64,000 nt of DNA, taken from Alitta virens (taxonomy: Eukaryota; Annelida; Polychaeta; Phyllodocida; Nereididae). Positions 37,431 to 50,159 of this stretch are shown here, one piece after another. Below the pieces are notes generated by a model, which was not told the DNA's origin, ran no database searches, and worked only from the letters and a program-made list of their open reading frames with translations. Numbering within the stretch: position 1 is the stretch's first letter; every line of letters begins with the position of its first letter. Both the position numbers and the translations under genes were made by a program. The stretch spans positions 49,997,699-50,061,698 of the forward strand of contig OW028576.1 in the NCBI GenBank assembly GCA_932294295.1, read 5' to 3'.

Positions 37431-37922
37431 AGGGGCGTTCAAACTATCACGTATAATACCTACTTATGACCACGTACGTCAAAAATTGGATATACGTGCT
37501 CACTCGTGGCTTTGTAAATCAAGTATAACTTATTTCCACGATCATACGTGGGGCAATCATAGATCGCACGGCGGAGGTCCGTAAAACGCTCGGTGGACGT
37601 CCGTAAAACGCTCGCCGGACGTCCGTCACCAAGCATACGTGAGGCTTATGTGAGGTGCTCGTTGACGGCTCGTTGATCGCTCACACGGAAGACGATGTTC
37701 ACGTGACGGACGTCTGCCGAGCGTTTTACGATCATTCTATGAGTGGACACGAGCGGATGGCGAGTATATACAGATAGACAGTATATACAGATGGACAGAT
37801 GGGCGAGTATACATAAATTGCTCGGCGAATGAATCACGTACGGCCAAGGATGAACAGGAGTGGAAACATATTTTCATACTTGGTCATTCGTAGGTCTTAT
37901 ACATGATAGTGTGAACGCCCCT
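37431..37922. mobile_element. TAA-flanked MITE with internal repeats, copy 2
   Basis: TAA at 37428-37430 and 37923-37925 flank aggggcgttcaaactatcac and gatagtgtgaacgcccct, matching copy 1. The interior has similar words (gtgctcactcgtgg, cgctcg, gtccgtaaaacgctcg) but a different repeat layout and is about 145 bp shorter. Confidence 0.8.
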
Positions 37923-40433
37923 TAAATCTGTGATAAAGTTTCGCAATATTTAATGGCATCCTGGTGAATGATGAGTTTTTTTGTTTTTTTTTAAAGGTAT
38001 GCATCATTGCTAATGACTGTGAAGTGGGGTACAGAAAATTATGGTATGTAAGGCCTGTCAAGACTCTTCTTCAACTTTATTGTAACTGAGAGGCCTATGG
38101 AGTAGCACTGTAAAATAAAGTGCTGCAAGTGATGGAAAAGTTTTTAACTTTCGTTCACCTGGATTGCTGGAAATCATGTGCACCTTTCTTATGTGACTTT
38201 CATTTTCAGAAATGGCAGCTGCCAAACTCCTTCGGCATGAAACTACCTTGCATGCACATTGCACACAGGGTCAACACATCAGTGGTGATCAATGGTAGTA
38301 TTACACTCACAGATGGCAGTGTTGATCTGTCCAAATGTGCCTTGTAGTTTGGATTGCTGGCAGTTGCACTTTGACTCTGACTTTTTGCAAATGCTGTTTC
38401 GAAAATTTATTGAATTTAAAGTCGGAACAAATTTGTCCATAACCAGTAAATAAAATGGCACATCTCTGATGAATCAAATGCTTCGTTACATCTTCATGAA
38501 AACAATTGCTCCTTGCTGCTATTTTTGGAGTACTCTGTGCAGAGAGAGACTTCATTTGAAATAATTTGTGTGAAGTGATGCTTGTCAGATATCTATGTTT
38601 AAAAACAAGTCATAGTGCTTATACAGTCAACATGCGCAAGCCAAGCTCAAATGCACCACAGCCACAACTGTTATAATTTGATTGATTTGACTTCCACAAA
38701 GTTTTATGATTTAATAAGAAAGTTATTAGAAATAAATGTTCCTATAACTGTACATGGTTTGATTTGTGTTTCGGTGTAGGCAAATTCTACATGGCAAGGT
38801 TTACTGTACATTGAATATCATAGTTAAATGTAAACACATGACTTCTTATATACTACCCATAGGCGGCATCAGAAATTGCTTAGCTCAAACAGCATGTGAA
38901 TTTCATTAAATGGCCTGGGTCTACCGTATATCTTGTGTAAAAAGGTACAAGAAAGTTATTGCCAGTCAACCCTGAGATGCGCCAACTTGGCGACATCCAA
39001 CCTGTCGATAACTAACCAGGAAACAGTGAACTCGGTAACATGATGGGCAGAACTTCCAACTGCCGAGGTGTCCGTGACGCGATTCACACGACCCTGCTTT
39101 TTGGCGGGTTATCATTGTCCTGTGCATTATCAAAACAGTTGTCAATGGTGTTCGCTGGTTTAGCTTGTCACCAGGTTGACTACTCATCCAAGAAAATACA
39201 TAAGATGTTGTGGTAAAGGCACTATACTGACTGTCCATAAATTTCATAAATGGCCACTGAAAATGCATTCCTGATATGGCATGTGAATTTCATCAATGCC
39301 CCAAGTGGATAAAAAATTTTATTTTGAAAAAAAATATGGTCACTTTAAAAAGCTTAGTTATTAAAATGCTTAGATATGATACAGCATGTGAATTTTATTG
39401 AAAGTTCAAGTTTTTTTATTCATCATATATGAGAGAAGATCACAGAAATTAATATGTTGTATGATTCATATGTGACAGGAGATCCTGCAAGGATATCCGC
39501 TCGTACGATCACCCTGACAAATACATTTTGAATTGTGACATTGATTATTTAAATCTGTTTAGTCCACTTAAGTTTGAATGGAACTAAATTTTACTTTTTT
39601 TTTCGATTTGGATAATGAAAATATTGTATATCAGCAATTAGTACAAGACACAATATTTTAGAGATATGTAAGAAACTCAGGGGTCTTTTTCTTATGTTAC
39701 TGTGCTTGATCTATGTTAGCAATATTTAAGTTTTATGTGAACTTTAACATCAATATACAATGATTCAGACAAAGTCCAGCTGGCTGTCATGATTGCAGTC
39801 TCACGGTCACAACTAGTTATTGTCAGATTCTGGCTGTTTTACCTCTGCCTAGCTACAAGTCCCCTGTCCACAGGACATCTAATGCAATTCTGCCTAACCT
39901 CTGCCTAACCCTACAGAGTGAATTTTTTGTTGCCTTTTTTCAGAAAACCTCTTCATACATGTAAGCCTGTTATAATGAACCACATGGAAGTTTGAGCTTG
40001 CTTACTTTAAAGCAACCAGTATGGTCAGCCGGAATGATAACGATATAAAATTAATAAATATAATTGTGCGGCAGTTGACTTGTAATAATAATGATAATAA
40101 CCTTTAGCAAGGCTTCAAAAAAGAGATACATGTAAAACATAAAAATAAATATCAAATATAGGATTAAACGTAGGGTCTAATACAATAAAATCTATATAAT
40201 TATGCATTACAGGATTAATGTATATTATAATACTTTTTTTTTTTTAATCTATTATTAGCTGACCATTTAAGAATCATAATCATTTAAGAATAATTTTGTT
40301 TAAACTGTAATTATCAACTCTTTGTAATCTTCATGTACGGTTACACCACGCATGTAGATCTGTTAATTGGTATCAAGTATATTGGAGTTAATATCCTATA
40401 TATAGCATAACTCCTACAGATATAGATACTTAA

Positions 40434-41613
40434 AGGGGAACTAAAGGAGATTTGCATGTTAATTTTAAAAGTTCAATTAGATGACAAAGAACACAATGCC
40501 GTAAATGCAAGTGACTAAAAGTCCAATTTTAGTATGATTTGGAGCCAATTAAAAGTGAAGTTAGCACCATCAGCCACATCGCTGGGAGCCGCCATTATTG
40601 CACCTGGCACCATGGCTGGTGACGTCACTTATGTACCATGATGTCCATCACATTGATAGATTGCAATCCATTTCAATAAAAACATACACTACATCCTGAT
40701 TGCAATGAACCGTTCGTATGTCATATTCATGTATATTTGCTCACTGCAAGTAGATGCAAATAACCCTGCTTACATTACACATGTAAAGATAAGTTGTCAT
40801 AAATAAATATAAAAATTTATCAAAAAACGTATCATCTGCAGAACTGCATGCTCCAATTTTATAAACCATCACCTTAAGTAGGCCTAATAAATGAATTTTA
40901 TTTGTTTGACATTGTTCTGTCAACAAGTGCATAGATAGATGGATAGATAGATGGTTGTGCCTTGGCTACTAAATGCTGATGAGGTGTATGAATTATTAGA
41001 GTTTCTTTGCACTAAGTAAAATTGATATTTTTTACTCACAGCTATTACTATTTTATACTTTTTAATGATTTTATTGTTTTTTACTCTCATTTTATTATGT
41101 TCTATGAAAATTAATAAATCGATATATATTAACATGTATAGGTGAAAACAATCATAAAAGATAAGCAATGATAAGATATATCTCAAAAGCACTAATTGCA
41201 TAGTCTCAAATTGTTCAATGGCAATTTACTTGACACTTAGTCAGAACAGAACAATGTAAAACATGCTCTTATTTCAATTGCAAATAACACCTTTTGTCTG
41301 TTGTTGACACTGCTCACCTATAGTCAAGCAGTTGGATTGCACTAAGCACTGGAACCACAGTCTCCTACACTGGAGGAGGGGACCAACTTATATTGTCTGT
41401 GGTATTCATAGTACAACAGTGACGTATTTCCGGCAATAGCAAAACACCCGGGATAGTCGAAAATGGCGGCCTCCGTAGTTCACAACACGGGGCTAATAAA
41501 TGCAGGATATTACTTTACCAGGGCATATATACAAGTTATGAATAGCATGGAATTGTTTCTATGGACCCAAGCTAACTTCTGACAGGTAAAGTGCTGAAGG
41601 TGTTAGTTCCCCT
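40434..41613. mobile_element. TTAA-flanked TIR element, 1,180 bp
   Basis: TTAA at 40430-40433 and 41614-41617 flank the inverted ends aggggaactaa and ttagttcccct. TTAA targets occur in piggyBac and Kolobok transposons; the AGGG end favours Kolobok. No transposase is encoded, so it is non-autonomous. The interior has gatagatagatgg microsatellite (40930-40955). Confidence 0.8.
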
Positions 41614-43364
41614 TTAATAATATCAGTTTTACAAAATATCTGCTGAGCCTTGTGAAGATTGCCAGTGCCATCACTGATGTTTGTCGAAATTTAAGCTGTG
41701 GCCAGATCACTGATCTTCACATCCTTGAAAATGGCTTAAATAACCTACCTATGGCACATTTGTCTTCCTTCAATAAAATGAAGCAACATTGAATTGAGGA
41801 CCATATGTCAAAAGTGCCTGGTTTTGACTCATCCGTGTCAGTCTGATTTCTGGGGAAATTGGCATGGTTCATTTTGGTCTATGGGGTGAAAGCTTGTGAA
41901 GGTTTTCAACAACTAGCTAGCTGTTGGAGCCCATCTTGTAAAATGCCTAGCAACTCAACAAAAGCTTATATCTACTTACATTATTTCATTCCTAATGAAA
42001 ACTAGTGTGATTTGACTGGTAACTATGGTGCTTGGCTGTTAACAAAAATCCATTATGAATTTGTGCTTGTGATGCTGCTGTTGTGTCAGTGTCGCCAGTG
42101 GTCACTGCATTCCAGGCATCTGACTATGATTGGCCATTTGAGTAGAGGGGGTGGGGGGTGATAATACATAGAAAAAAATAAATTTTAGAATTTCAAATGG
42201 AAACCACCCATGTTTTGTTAAGTCTGAAAAACCATTTCCAAAAAGGTATAACACATGCCCTCTATTTTTATTTTTGATCCCTCCCAAGACTGATTGTATG
42301 TTCAGTCAATTTGAAGGAATTTTTAGCAGTTGTGCGAAGTCGCGGTTATAATAATTCAATTTTGAGACTAAATGAGCCCGAATAGACATATATATCGCTT
42401 TCTTTATTTCCGTCCTTTTACAGGCCTAAAATTATTCAGTCACCTAATTTGAAATATGGTGCAAACCTGAATATTATAAGCACTGAATAGACATAGCTAG
42501 AAATATTTCTCTAAATCAAAAGATAATATTGCAAATATTATGTGTGCATGGAGTGTTTGTTTTATTAAGACAATTATATTTTAACAAATCTAAAATTATT
42601 GAGACACCCAGGTATCTCCAGTTTGAGAACAAATGTTTTAAGTACTTACTTAGGCTTTTATAAAAGCTATCTCCCCCTTGAACCCCACCCGGCATCCCAT
42701 CTTGTTCAGTTCTTCATTTATGTTCTTCCCACCTAATATTGCGAAAAACTATAAGATAGTGCAAACATGAATCTGTCATGTAAACCCTCAACTTGAAATA
42801 ATAGTTTTGACAGTATAATATTAAGGATTAAGTCTCTCCACAATAGCCAAGAATTTTAAACTATTTTAATATATCTCTACATTAGCATTGCTTATCAATA
42901 AGGGCACTGGTTATTTTTATGGGCACATATCAATTGAGTCAATTGCCATTTTACTTGCTGGTCAAAGATTAGGTATGTTGCATAGAAGTCTGTTCAAATT
43001 CTTATGCTGTACATATTTTATAAAATTGCCAGATAAGCTCAGTAATAGCCCTGATGTTTGTCTTCAATATAGGCCATGTCCACTCACACTGCTTGTCGCA
43101 CACATGAGTTTACCTATTATAACATTATTATAACCATAATTATTTCTGATGAATTCCCACACTTCTTCTATACTGGTCCATGAAATGCCCTCCTTTTTAG
43201 TTTTTGCCATTACACTTAAAGCTTTACTTGGGTAGAGAACACTCCTTCACAACCAAAACAGATTTTGTACATCCTTGCTAAACACTGCAAAGCAATTTTG
43301 AATATTTAGATTTGCTGGCAATTTTGTGAATTATGCAGGATGGTCATTTAAGTAAATTACATCA

Positions 43365-43645
43365 ATGCTACTGGTCAGAAGCTTAGTCGGCTTACATGAC
43401 CAGCTATCAGAGTCAGATGTAATAATGGGATGATATGGTTTGAGTCCATACCATTTTACACATTCACCTCAGGGATGGGTCTTCAACTTAAATAAGCCAC
43501 TATAGTTAACATCTCACGATACTGCATGACATTCAGCTATCAAGCTCATGAAGAGTGCCTGTGCCAGGGATCAAACCTGAGACCTTCAGAGTAGTTGGTT
43601 AGTGTTCTAACAGGCTAAAGCCTTAACCACTAGGCTACCCAACAA
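43365..43645 (-). repeat. tRNA-derived SINE (family 2), near-complete
   Basis: On the minus strand it begins gttgggtagcctagtggtta (A-box-like) and has caggtttgatccctgg (B-box-like). It continues to a body with cagctatcagagtcagatgt and taatgatg-like words (plus-strand 43400-43435). Related bodies are at 6305 and 51640. Confidence 0.6.
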
Positions 43646-43895
43646 ACAAAATTGAATTCATATTCAATTTAAAATAATATTCATAGCACCATCCGAAACT
43701 ACATTGGTTTACGTGTCAATTCTCAATGGATTCAATTGCTGATGACTGTTCCATTATTTGGTAGACCCCCTATATTTGTATGTCTATCAGATTATCAAAT
43801 GCGTCATTAACACAAGAGTGCAATTTGCTGGAGTAGCAACTGGCCGTGGAAACACATTCTGCTTGACATAATAAAGTGAGTAATTGAATACTTAC

Positions 43896-44588
43896 ACAGG
43901 TTCTGCAGCCCTTGCAAGGTGAGCATCTGCACCCTTATCGAGGAATATCCCTTCAATGTCTGAAAATGACCTTTTCGTGCACAAGTCATTCTCCCATCTT
44001 ATTTTTCCTGCTAATATCCAAAGTAATGGAGTCACTGAGTCTTTATCTCTGGCATTCACATTCTCAGTTGTAGTGAGATTCAGAAAGAGGGGCAATAGTT
44101 TGTCTGCTGCATCTGGATGTTCAGAAATGCCTTTTGCTAGGATGTGCAGAGGAGTCCTCCTGTGTTCATCAGTCACGTCAAGCAGGATAGGCTTATATTC
44201 AATTACCATGGAAACAATTCTGTGACATTGGTCAGAGAAGTCAGCTGGCACCTCTTCGGGGAGATCTTTCCAATGGCAGTTGAGCAATGCATGCAACACA
44301 GTACCTTTGGGTTCCTTGTGTTTGAGACATTTCTCAGTCATGAATAATTGAAGGAAGTCCGTCAATGCACTTGAAAGTTGACTTCCATTTGAGAGGATAA
44401 GGAACAAGCCCTGAAGAAATTTGTAAAGAGCAGATTCATCTTGACCTTCTGGTATCCATGTGGGATCGGCCCCTTCATTAAGCAGCAATGTCAATGTGGC
44501 TATCAACTCATCTGTCCACTGGAAGTTATCCCTCCTCCTCCCAGATGTATAATCTGCATTAATGATATGCAGCCTCAGACACTTTTCT
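43896..44588 (-). CDS. Ankyrin-cGLR gene: second ankyrin exon
   Basis: A 693-bp symmetric phase 2-2 exon between acceptor atcttacag and donor GT|GTAAGT. The peptide starts EKCLRLHIINADYTSG and contains TLLLNEGADPTWIPEG, GTVLHALLNCHW, RTPLHILAKGIS, VTPLLWILAGK and KGADAHLARAAEP. These are ankyrin-type TPLHxLA helices in divergent spacing. It is a paralogue of the first ankyrin exon (58221-59546): both share K-C-L near the start, GA(N/D)PTWIP, SVTPxxWILxGK and the DLARA/HLARA end. The larger exon carries extra internal repeats. Its role is probably ligand or partner binding upstream of the enzyme; this is inferred from ankyrin biology. Confidence 0.85.
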
Positions 44589-44689
44589 CTGTAAGATGAT
44601 AATATTATTATGCATTGAAGCCTCTGTTGATTCATTCATTTGTAAATATCAAAGTTTGAGAAATAGGAAAATATGCCAACACTACAAAC

Positions 44690-44721
44690 CTTGACATATC
44701 CTGGTCAGCAGCAGTTAATGT
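44690..44721 (-). CDS. Ankyrin-cGLR gene: 32-bp micro-exon
   Basis: It encodes TLTAADQDMS plus two bases of an Arg codon completed by the next exon. The acceptor is tttttctttgcag and the donor AG|GTTTGT. Phase is 0 in and 2 out, exactly what is needed between the phase-0 donor at 52139 and the phase-2 acceptor at 44588. It is the counterpart of the 35-bp exon at 59688-59722, which precedes the first ankyrin exon in the same phase. Confidence 0.7.
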
Positions 44722-45299
44722 CTGCAAAGAAAAATCATATATGTAAAATCTGTGGCAGAACAACATCTATATATTTCTTTTTAGTATAATGTCCACTTTA
44801 TATTTCTTTTTGCTCTTCTTTTTCTTTTCGAAATGCATCCTATAACTAATAAATAGTAATTTTGAATTGTAATAAGATGACTCCGTTTAATTTGTAGCCA
44901 AATTCAATGATTAAGTAGATCCATGTAGTGTATTGATTCATGCTTGTTTGTGGTGTTGGTGCAATGTTTTAGCCATTCAGCAACTGTTATAAACCATAGC
45001 ATGATTAGCAGTGATTATTGTCTCACTTCATTGAATATGCTTGTAGGTCATTTTTGGTCATAATACCATTCGAATACCAATCAGAAGGCAGTATTCGCTG
45101 GTGATAAAATCAGTTATCAGCTCAATCAGGCTGATAATGTTTTCCACTTCAGTGATCACCAGGGGAGTGATACATATGTCAAACACTGAAGGATTTGTGA
45201 CAACCAAGGCAAACAATAAACAATCTTATACGTAATAGCTATGTAATTGAAAACAAACGGCAACATTTAACACCATCTAAAACTGCTTTATTATAAAAC

Positions 45300-46015
45300 A
45301 ATATCACTACTATAAGAGTAACGCAATATAAGATCACCTCATAATTAAGCCCCCCTCACTATTTAGACACCTTAATATTAAGACCACTTCATTATCAAAA
45401 CCACATCACTACCATAAGAACACCTCAATATAAAGCCACTTCACAATTAAGATCACCTCAATATAAGATCATCTCACAATTTAGACCACTTCACTACAAT
45501 ACAAACACCTCAATATAAGACCAACTCACAATTAAGACCACCTCACTATTTAGACCACCTCACTATTTAGACCACTCACTATTTCAACCACTTCATTCTT
45601 AAAACATCACTATCAATACCTTAATACAAGACCACCTCACTATCAAAACCACCTCACTATTTACACCACTCACTATTACGACTACTTCATCATAAAAACC
45701 ACATCACTATCAAGAACACCTTAATACGAGACAACCTCACAATCAAGACCACCTCATTATTTAGACCACTCTACTAGTGAGACACTTCAGTATTAAAACC
45801 ACTTCAGTATCAAAATATAAGAACACCGCAATATAAGACAATGTCACAATAAAGACAACTCATCATTAAGACCGGCTCATGATTCAGCTCACCTCACGAT
45901 TAAGACCACCTCATTTTTAAAACCACTTCATTATGAAGACCACCGGTTTAAACCGCATCACTATTAAGAAAGCCTCGTGAAGACCGCCTCGCAATTAAAA
46001 GCACCTCATTATTTA
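45300..46015. repeat. Degenerate 17-bp minisatellite (attaagaccacctcact), array 1
   Basis: Dozens of variants of ttaagaccacctcacta run across about 700 bases with substitutions and small indels. The same word forms a second array at 62690-63480. No ORF. Confidence 0.85.
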
Positions 46016-46379
46016 TATCCACTAAATTTGGAAAAAACTTGACGACTGTATTTCAATTACTATTAATTCTGTCATTAAGACCACTGAAATTTGCATCAAA
46101 TGGGCAGGTTTTTTCATGACAACACAAATTTGATAATTATAGTCAGATTTTAATTTCTATGATTTTGAAAAAACTAAATTGATCTCCATACCTGATCATT
46201 CAATAATATCATTGTGAAAAATAAGATCCATGTGCAGTGGAGTACTGTTGCTTATGATACACTCATTGCAGACAATACATATTCTGTTTAAAATCAACCA
46301 TCTGATGACAAACAACAATTAATTCTAAGAGGGGTTAAGTTTCTGTTTAAATTAGTTTTAAGTTGTTTCCTGTCATAGT

Positions 46380-46498
46380 ATTAGTGAGTTATTGCCCTTG
46401 GGCGGGTGATTCAAGCTTATCACACTCGAGCACTCACGCGCTCTCGTGTGATAAATCCTGAATCAGCCTCCCGCGGGGCAATAACTATCACTAATGGG
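46380..46498. repeat. ~115-bp imperfect palindrome (MITE-like)
   Basis: The arms agtgagttattgccc and gggcaataactatcact face each other. Inside, ggcgggtgattca pairs with tgaatcagcctcccgc, and tatcacactcgag with ctcgtgtgata. The centre is cactcacgcg. Confidence 0.85.
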
Positions 46499-47185
46499 CA
46501 TGTCCTATGCATTATAGAATAGCATTACATCATTTAAATTGTGCAATTTCAAATTTGCTCTGTCACACCAGCAGGCTCATTGTTCATGTCACTCATGTTA
46601 TTCATGTCAGCCCATCAAGTCAGCCAAATTGGTTTATTGTCAACGGTTTTCAATCTATACTGTTTCATAAACAATTGTAATGGTTACTTGATCCTTAATT
46701 GTTTGTAGTCATTTTGCATACTTATATTCATGTCAAGTTATCTATGCTTAGTTATACATATTTATTGAATGTTTTGTGCTTTCATGCACATAACTGTATT
46801 TACAAGGTGAACATAGAGAACTTAACAATTGTCAACAGGTTATGTGTAGGCATAGTTATTGAAGTCAAATATTGCCATGGTAAAGAAGAACCAGTTGCTG
46901 CACATGTTGTGTGTTTATCTATTTATTTGATATATATTAAATTGTATAATAATTTTACCCGCTGGCATTTTAGCATTGCAATTGATAGAGATTTATCTAT
47001 ATTATATGTCAAATATAATGCTTATGTCAAATTATTATGCCAAATATATAGAGAATTAAATGTATTTATTGCTTTGTTTAAATGTGGTAATTTATAGATA
47101 TTATATGTCACTATGGCAGTTTAGATTCACCAAGTTGTTTTTATGTTTAGATTCACTGAGTTCAGTTCTACTTCATCAGCCACAT

Positions 47186-48024
47186 TGTAAAGTGCAGCCC
47201 CTTGCAGCCACTTATTATTTGTCATATTACCAGTATGATATGACCAAGTTGTATACTCAGCGTTACACTTGCCTTGGGCAAATGTTGTATGTACATGTCA
47301 GGTTGTATGTATGTACATGTCAGGTACAATTATAGGTCAGGTACAATTATTGTGTACACTCTTCGTTACACTTGCCTTAGGCACGTGTCGTATTTACATG
47401 TCAGGTAGAATTATATGTCAGGTACATTGATTGTGTACACTCCTCATTACACTTGCCTTAAGCAAAGGATGTACATGCATGTCAGGTAGAATTATATGTC
47501 AGATACAATTATTGGATGCACTCCTCGTTGGCGGGGGCCTAGCTCAGAGGTAGCGCTCTGGGCTTCCAACCGCTGGGTCCCGGGTTCGATTCCCGGTCGA
47601 GCCTAAGTTGGATGGCTGTCTCCTCCTTTGTCTCATTGCCATGGTCCCTGCCTGTCCTAATAAGCTCAACTGGTGCAAAAATACAGGACGTAAAGCCCTA
47701 ATCACAAACAAACAAATGCACTCCTCGTTACACTTGCCTTGAGCAAAGAATGTATATACATATCAGGTATAATTATTATATACACTCTTCATTACACTTG
47801 CCTTGAGCGTTTTTGTATGCTCTAGCAAATGCTTAGCCTTTTACACTTTGCTTGTTGTTCAATGTTTATGTTGTACAGGCACATGTCATGTACAACATTG
47901 TTTGCACTTCATTACACTTGCTTGACATTGGCAAGTCACTCTGACTTTATGCTGCTTGCTTGGAGTTAAGCAACTTGGACTTGCAAATGCCATTAAATGG
48001 AGTCTTAATGGATGGACTTTTACA
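47186..48024 (+). mobile_element. 5' LTR of a compact LTR retrotransposon
   Basis: It begins TGTAAAGTGCAGCCCC and ends GGATGGACTTTTACA, i.e. TG...CA ends in a short inverted repeat (TGTAAA/TTTACA). It is preceded by ACAT (47182-47185), matching ACAT at 50107-50110. It matches the 3' LTR (48763-50106) except for a SINE insertion (47530-47715) and absence of about 700 bp present in the 3' LTR (roughly 49290-50010). Confidence 0.9.
47530..47715 (+). repeat. tRNA-Gly-like SINE, copy B, inserted in the LTR
   Basis: Same family as 37048, with A box, Gly(TCC)-like anticodon arm, B box and an acaaacaaacaaa tail. A perfect 14-bp target duplication, atgcactcctcgtt, lies at 47516-47529 and 47716-47729. 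The site is uninterrupted in the 3' LTR, so the insertion postdates the retrotransposon. Confidence 0.95.
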
Positions 48025-48762
48025 TTGGTGACCCTGACATGATCATGGACCAGGACAGACAACACACTTATGCCACAGGAAGGAGAGAACGACACCCTTC
48101 ACTGCTAAGTGATGTCAACACTTGCACCTGCAAGTACAGCCAAGCACATGTTGACATGTGCTTGAGGCTCAGATGAGCTATTGAGGCATTTATGCTCTAA
48201 ATCACCCTCCACCGACCAGAGAATCAAGACGCAATGCCTGCTCCAGGCGACGAACGACCTGGTGAGGACGAGGACCCCGGTGCAGAAGCAATGGAAGCCC
48301 CAGAGAACATGCCACTGCAAATTTTCGTGGAGTTCCTGGTGCAAGACCGAGAAGGGCGAATGCAGCACAATGCGGACCTGCCAGAGAACGCTAAAGGATT
48401 CGTCCATACATCCTGAGGGCAGCGAAACGCCCTCTGCCCATCCCTGGGCAACAAGGTGTGGTGTGGTATTCTGCCGGGCCCCAGATCCATGAGTATCAGG
48501 AGATTGCACTGTGGAAAGGCGAAATCGATAGATTTAACTCTCACTGCAGTAGAGAAGTTAAGGTGGGTTGCGACCAGCACAATCCGGAGTATATCGCCTG
48601 ACCACTCACAATCCATCGGTACACCTGGCGAGCTGGGTCGACAGGCAGATTCAACATCCTCCACTTCGTACCAGGTTCAAGAGTGCATTTATCACTTCTA
48701 GGCGGGCGTGCTTCTGCTGCTCTAGGGAGGGGGGCTCGATATCCGGGGGGGGGGGGGAGTGA
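48025..48762 (+). mobile_element. Internal region of the LTR retrotransposon
   Basis: Directly after the LTR comes ttggtgaccctgacatgatc, which fits a primer-binding site (complement of a tRNA ending ...CACCA). Just before the 3' LTR is a purine tract (agggagg..., then a G-run and ag). Only 738 bp lie between, with a 60-codon frame (48234-48416, starting MPAPGDERPGEDEDPG) that may be a gag remnant. There is no protease, RT or integrase, so the element depends on a relative. Confidence 0.8.
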
Positions 48763-50106
48763 TGTAAAGTGCAGCCCCTTGCAGCCACTTATTAATTGTC
48801 ATATTACCAGTATGATATGACCAAGTTGTATACTCAGCGTTACACTTGCCTTGGGCAAATGTTGTATGTACATGTCAGGTTGTATGTATGTACATATCAG
48901 GTACAATTATAGGTCAGGTACAATTATTGTGTACACTCTTTGTTACACTTGCCTAAGGCAAGTGTCGTATGTACATGTCAGGTAGAATTATATGTCAGGT
49001 ACATTGATTGTGTACACTTCACGTTACACTTGCCTTAAGCAAAGGATGTACATGTCAGGTAGAATTATATGTCAGATACAATTATTGTATGCACTCCTTG
49101 TTACACTTGCCTTGAGCAAAGGATGTATATACATGTCAGGTACAATTATTATGTACACTCTTCATTACACTTGCCTTGAGCGTTTTTGTCTGCTCTAGCA
49201 AATGCTCAGCCTTTTACACTTTGCTTGTTGTTTAATGTTTATGTTGTACAGGCACATGTCATGTACAATATTGTTTGCACTTCATTACACTTGCCCTATG
49301 CAGGCCTCTGCTCATGTGTGACTTAATGCAGTTGTTGTGTGTGCTCATCATTTCATTTTGCTAGTCACTGCTCTGCTCACATGTGTCAGTATTTTCTTGC
49401 TTAGCTTTATGTTAATTTAGCCTGCTGCAAGGAATCTATTAAATGTTTATTTCTAATTATGATGTGATTTGCATTGCCCTGTTAGGTTGCCTCACTACTG
49501 AGTCCTGGCTTGTGGGAGGAGCTAACTTTCCCTCCAAAACTGGCTGACCAAGCCAAAGTTGGCACTGAGCACAATAGGCCTTTGTGGTCCAGTGTCCGCT
49601 TGGGCTAAAAATAGCCTCAGGACAATGCAGTACACAGCAGGGGGCCCATTTCTTCACCATTGTCTTAGCTGCACTAATCCCTGCAAGATTCTAGCAAAGA
49701 TGCTGGTAGCAGCCCTGTTTGGGGGAGGTCTCTCCGCACACAATGTAAATTGTAATTGAGCAAATGGTCAGCAGCAATAGTTTTTGCTGTGCTGTGATTG
49801 GTTGTTAATCCCCTGTCAGCCCTGCTGGGGGGAAACTTCATGAATTGTCTTTTTAATACATAACCCTGTGCACCAATAAAGATATCAGTTTTCTCCTTGA
49901 CCAACATCTGGAGCTGAGGAAGCAAGATATACTGTCTTACTGTTACTTTATTACCTGGAAGAACTTGTCTTGTTTCATGCTGAAATGAAAATTCAGTTGA
50001 AAGTCTACATTGGCAAGTCACTCTGACTTTATGCTGCTTGCTTGGAGTTAAGCAACTTGGACTTGCAAATGCCATTAAATGGAGTCTTAATGGATGGACT
50101 TTTACA
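48763..50106 (+). mobile_element. 3' LTR of the LTR retrotransposon (1,344 bp)
   Basis: It starts TGTAAAGTGCAGCCCCTTGC and ends GGATGGACTTTTACA, followed by the ACAT target duplication. The first part has a striking run of ttacacttgcctt(g/a)g and tgtcaggtacaattat words repeated about every 60-100 bases. caataaagat at 49874 may carry the polyadenylation signal. Confidence 0.9.
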
Positions 50107-50159
50107 ACATGATGTGCATACCAATACAAACAGTCAAACACTAAAAAATGTCTTACAAA

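Larger units (their letters stand above)
17226..43895 (-). other. 26.7-kb intron of the ankyrin-cGLR gene
   Basis: Bounded by a minus-strand GTAAGT donor at 43895 and a ttttgcag acceptor at 17226, both in phase 2. It holds the right arm of the inverted repeat, RT remnant, THAP gene, integrase-like gene and MITEs listed separately. Alternatively the catalytic exon belongs to a separate gene with its own first exon here; nothing in the sequence requires that. Confidence 0.65.

Noticed and set aside
45300..46015. CRISPR-like array
   Set aside because: Units are contiguous and degenerate with no spacers, and the DNA is animal.
46699..47097. 132-residue ORF as a gene
   Set aside because: Compositionally biased AT-rich frame (Ile/Tyr/Leu) without motif; it ends next to the LTR insertion.
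48105..48664. Several overlapping ORFs on both strands
   Set aside because: They fall in the GC-richer internal part of the LTR element. At most one short plus-strand frame could be gag; the others are shadows.
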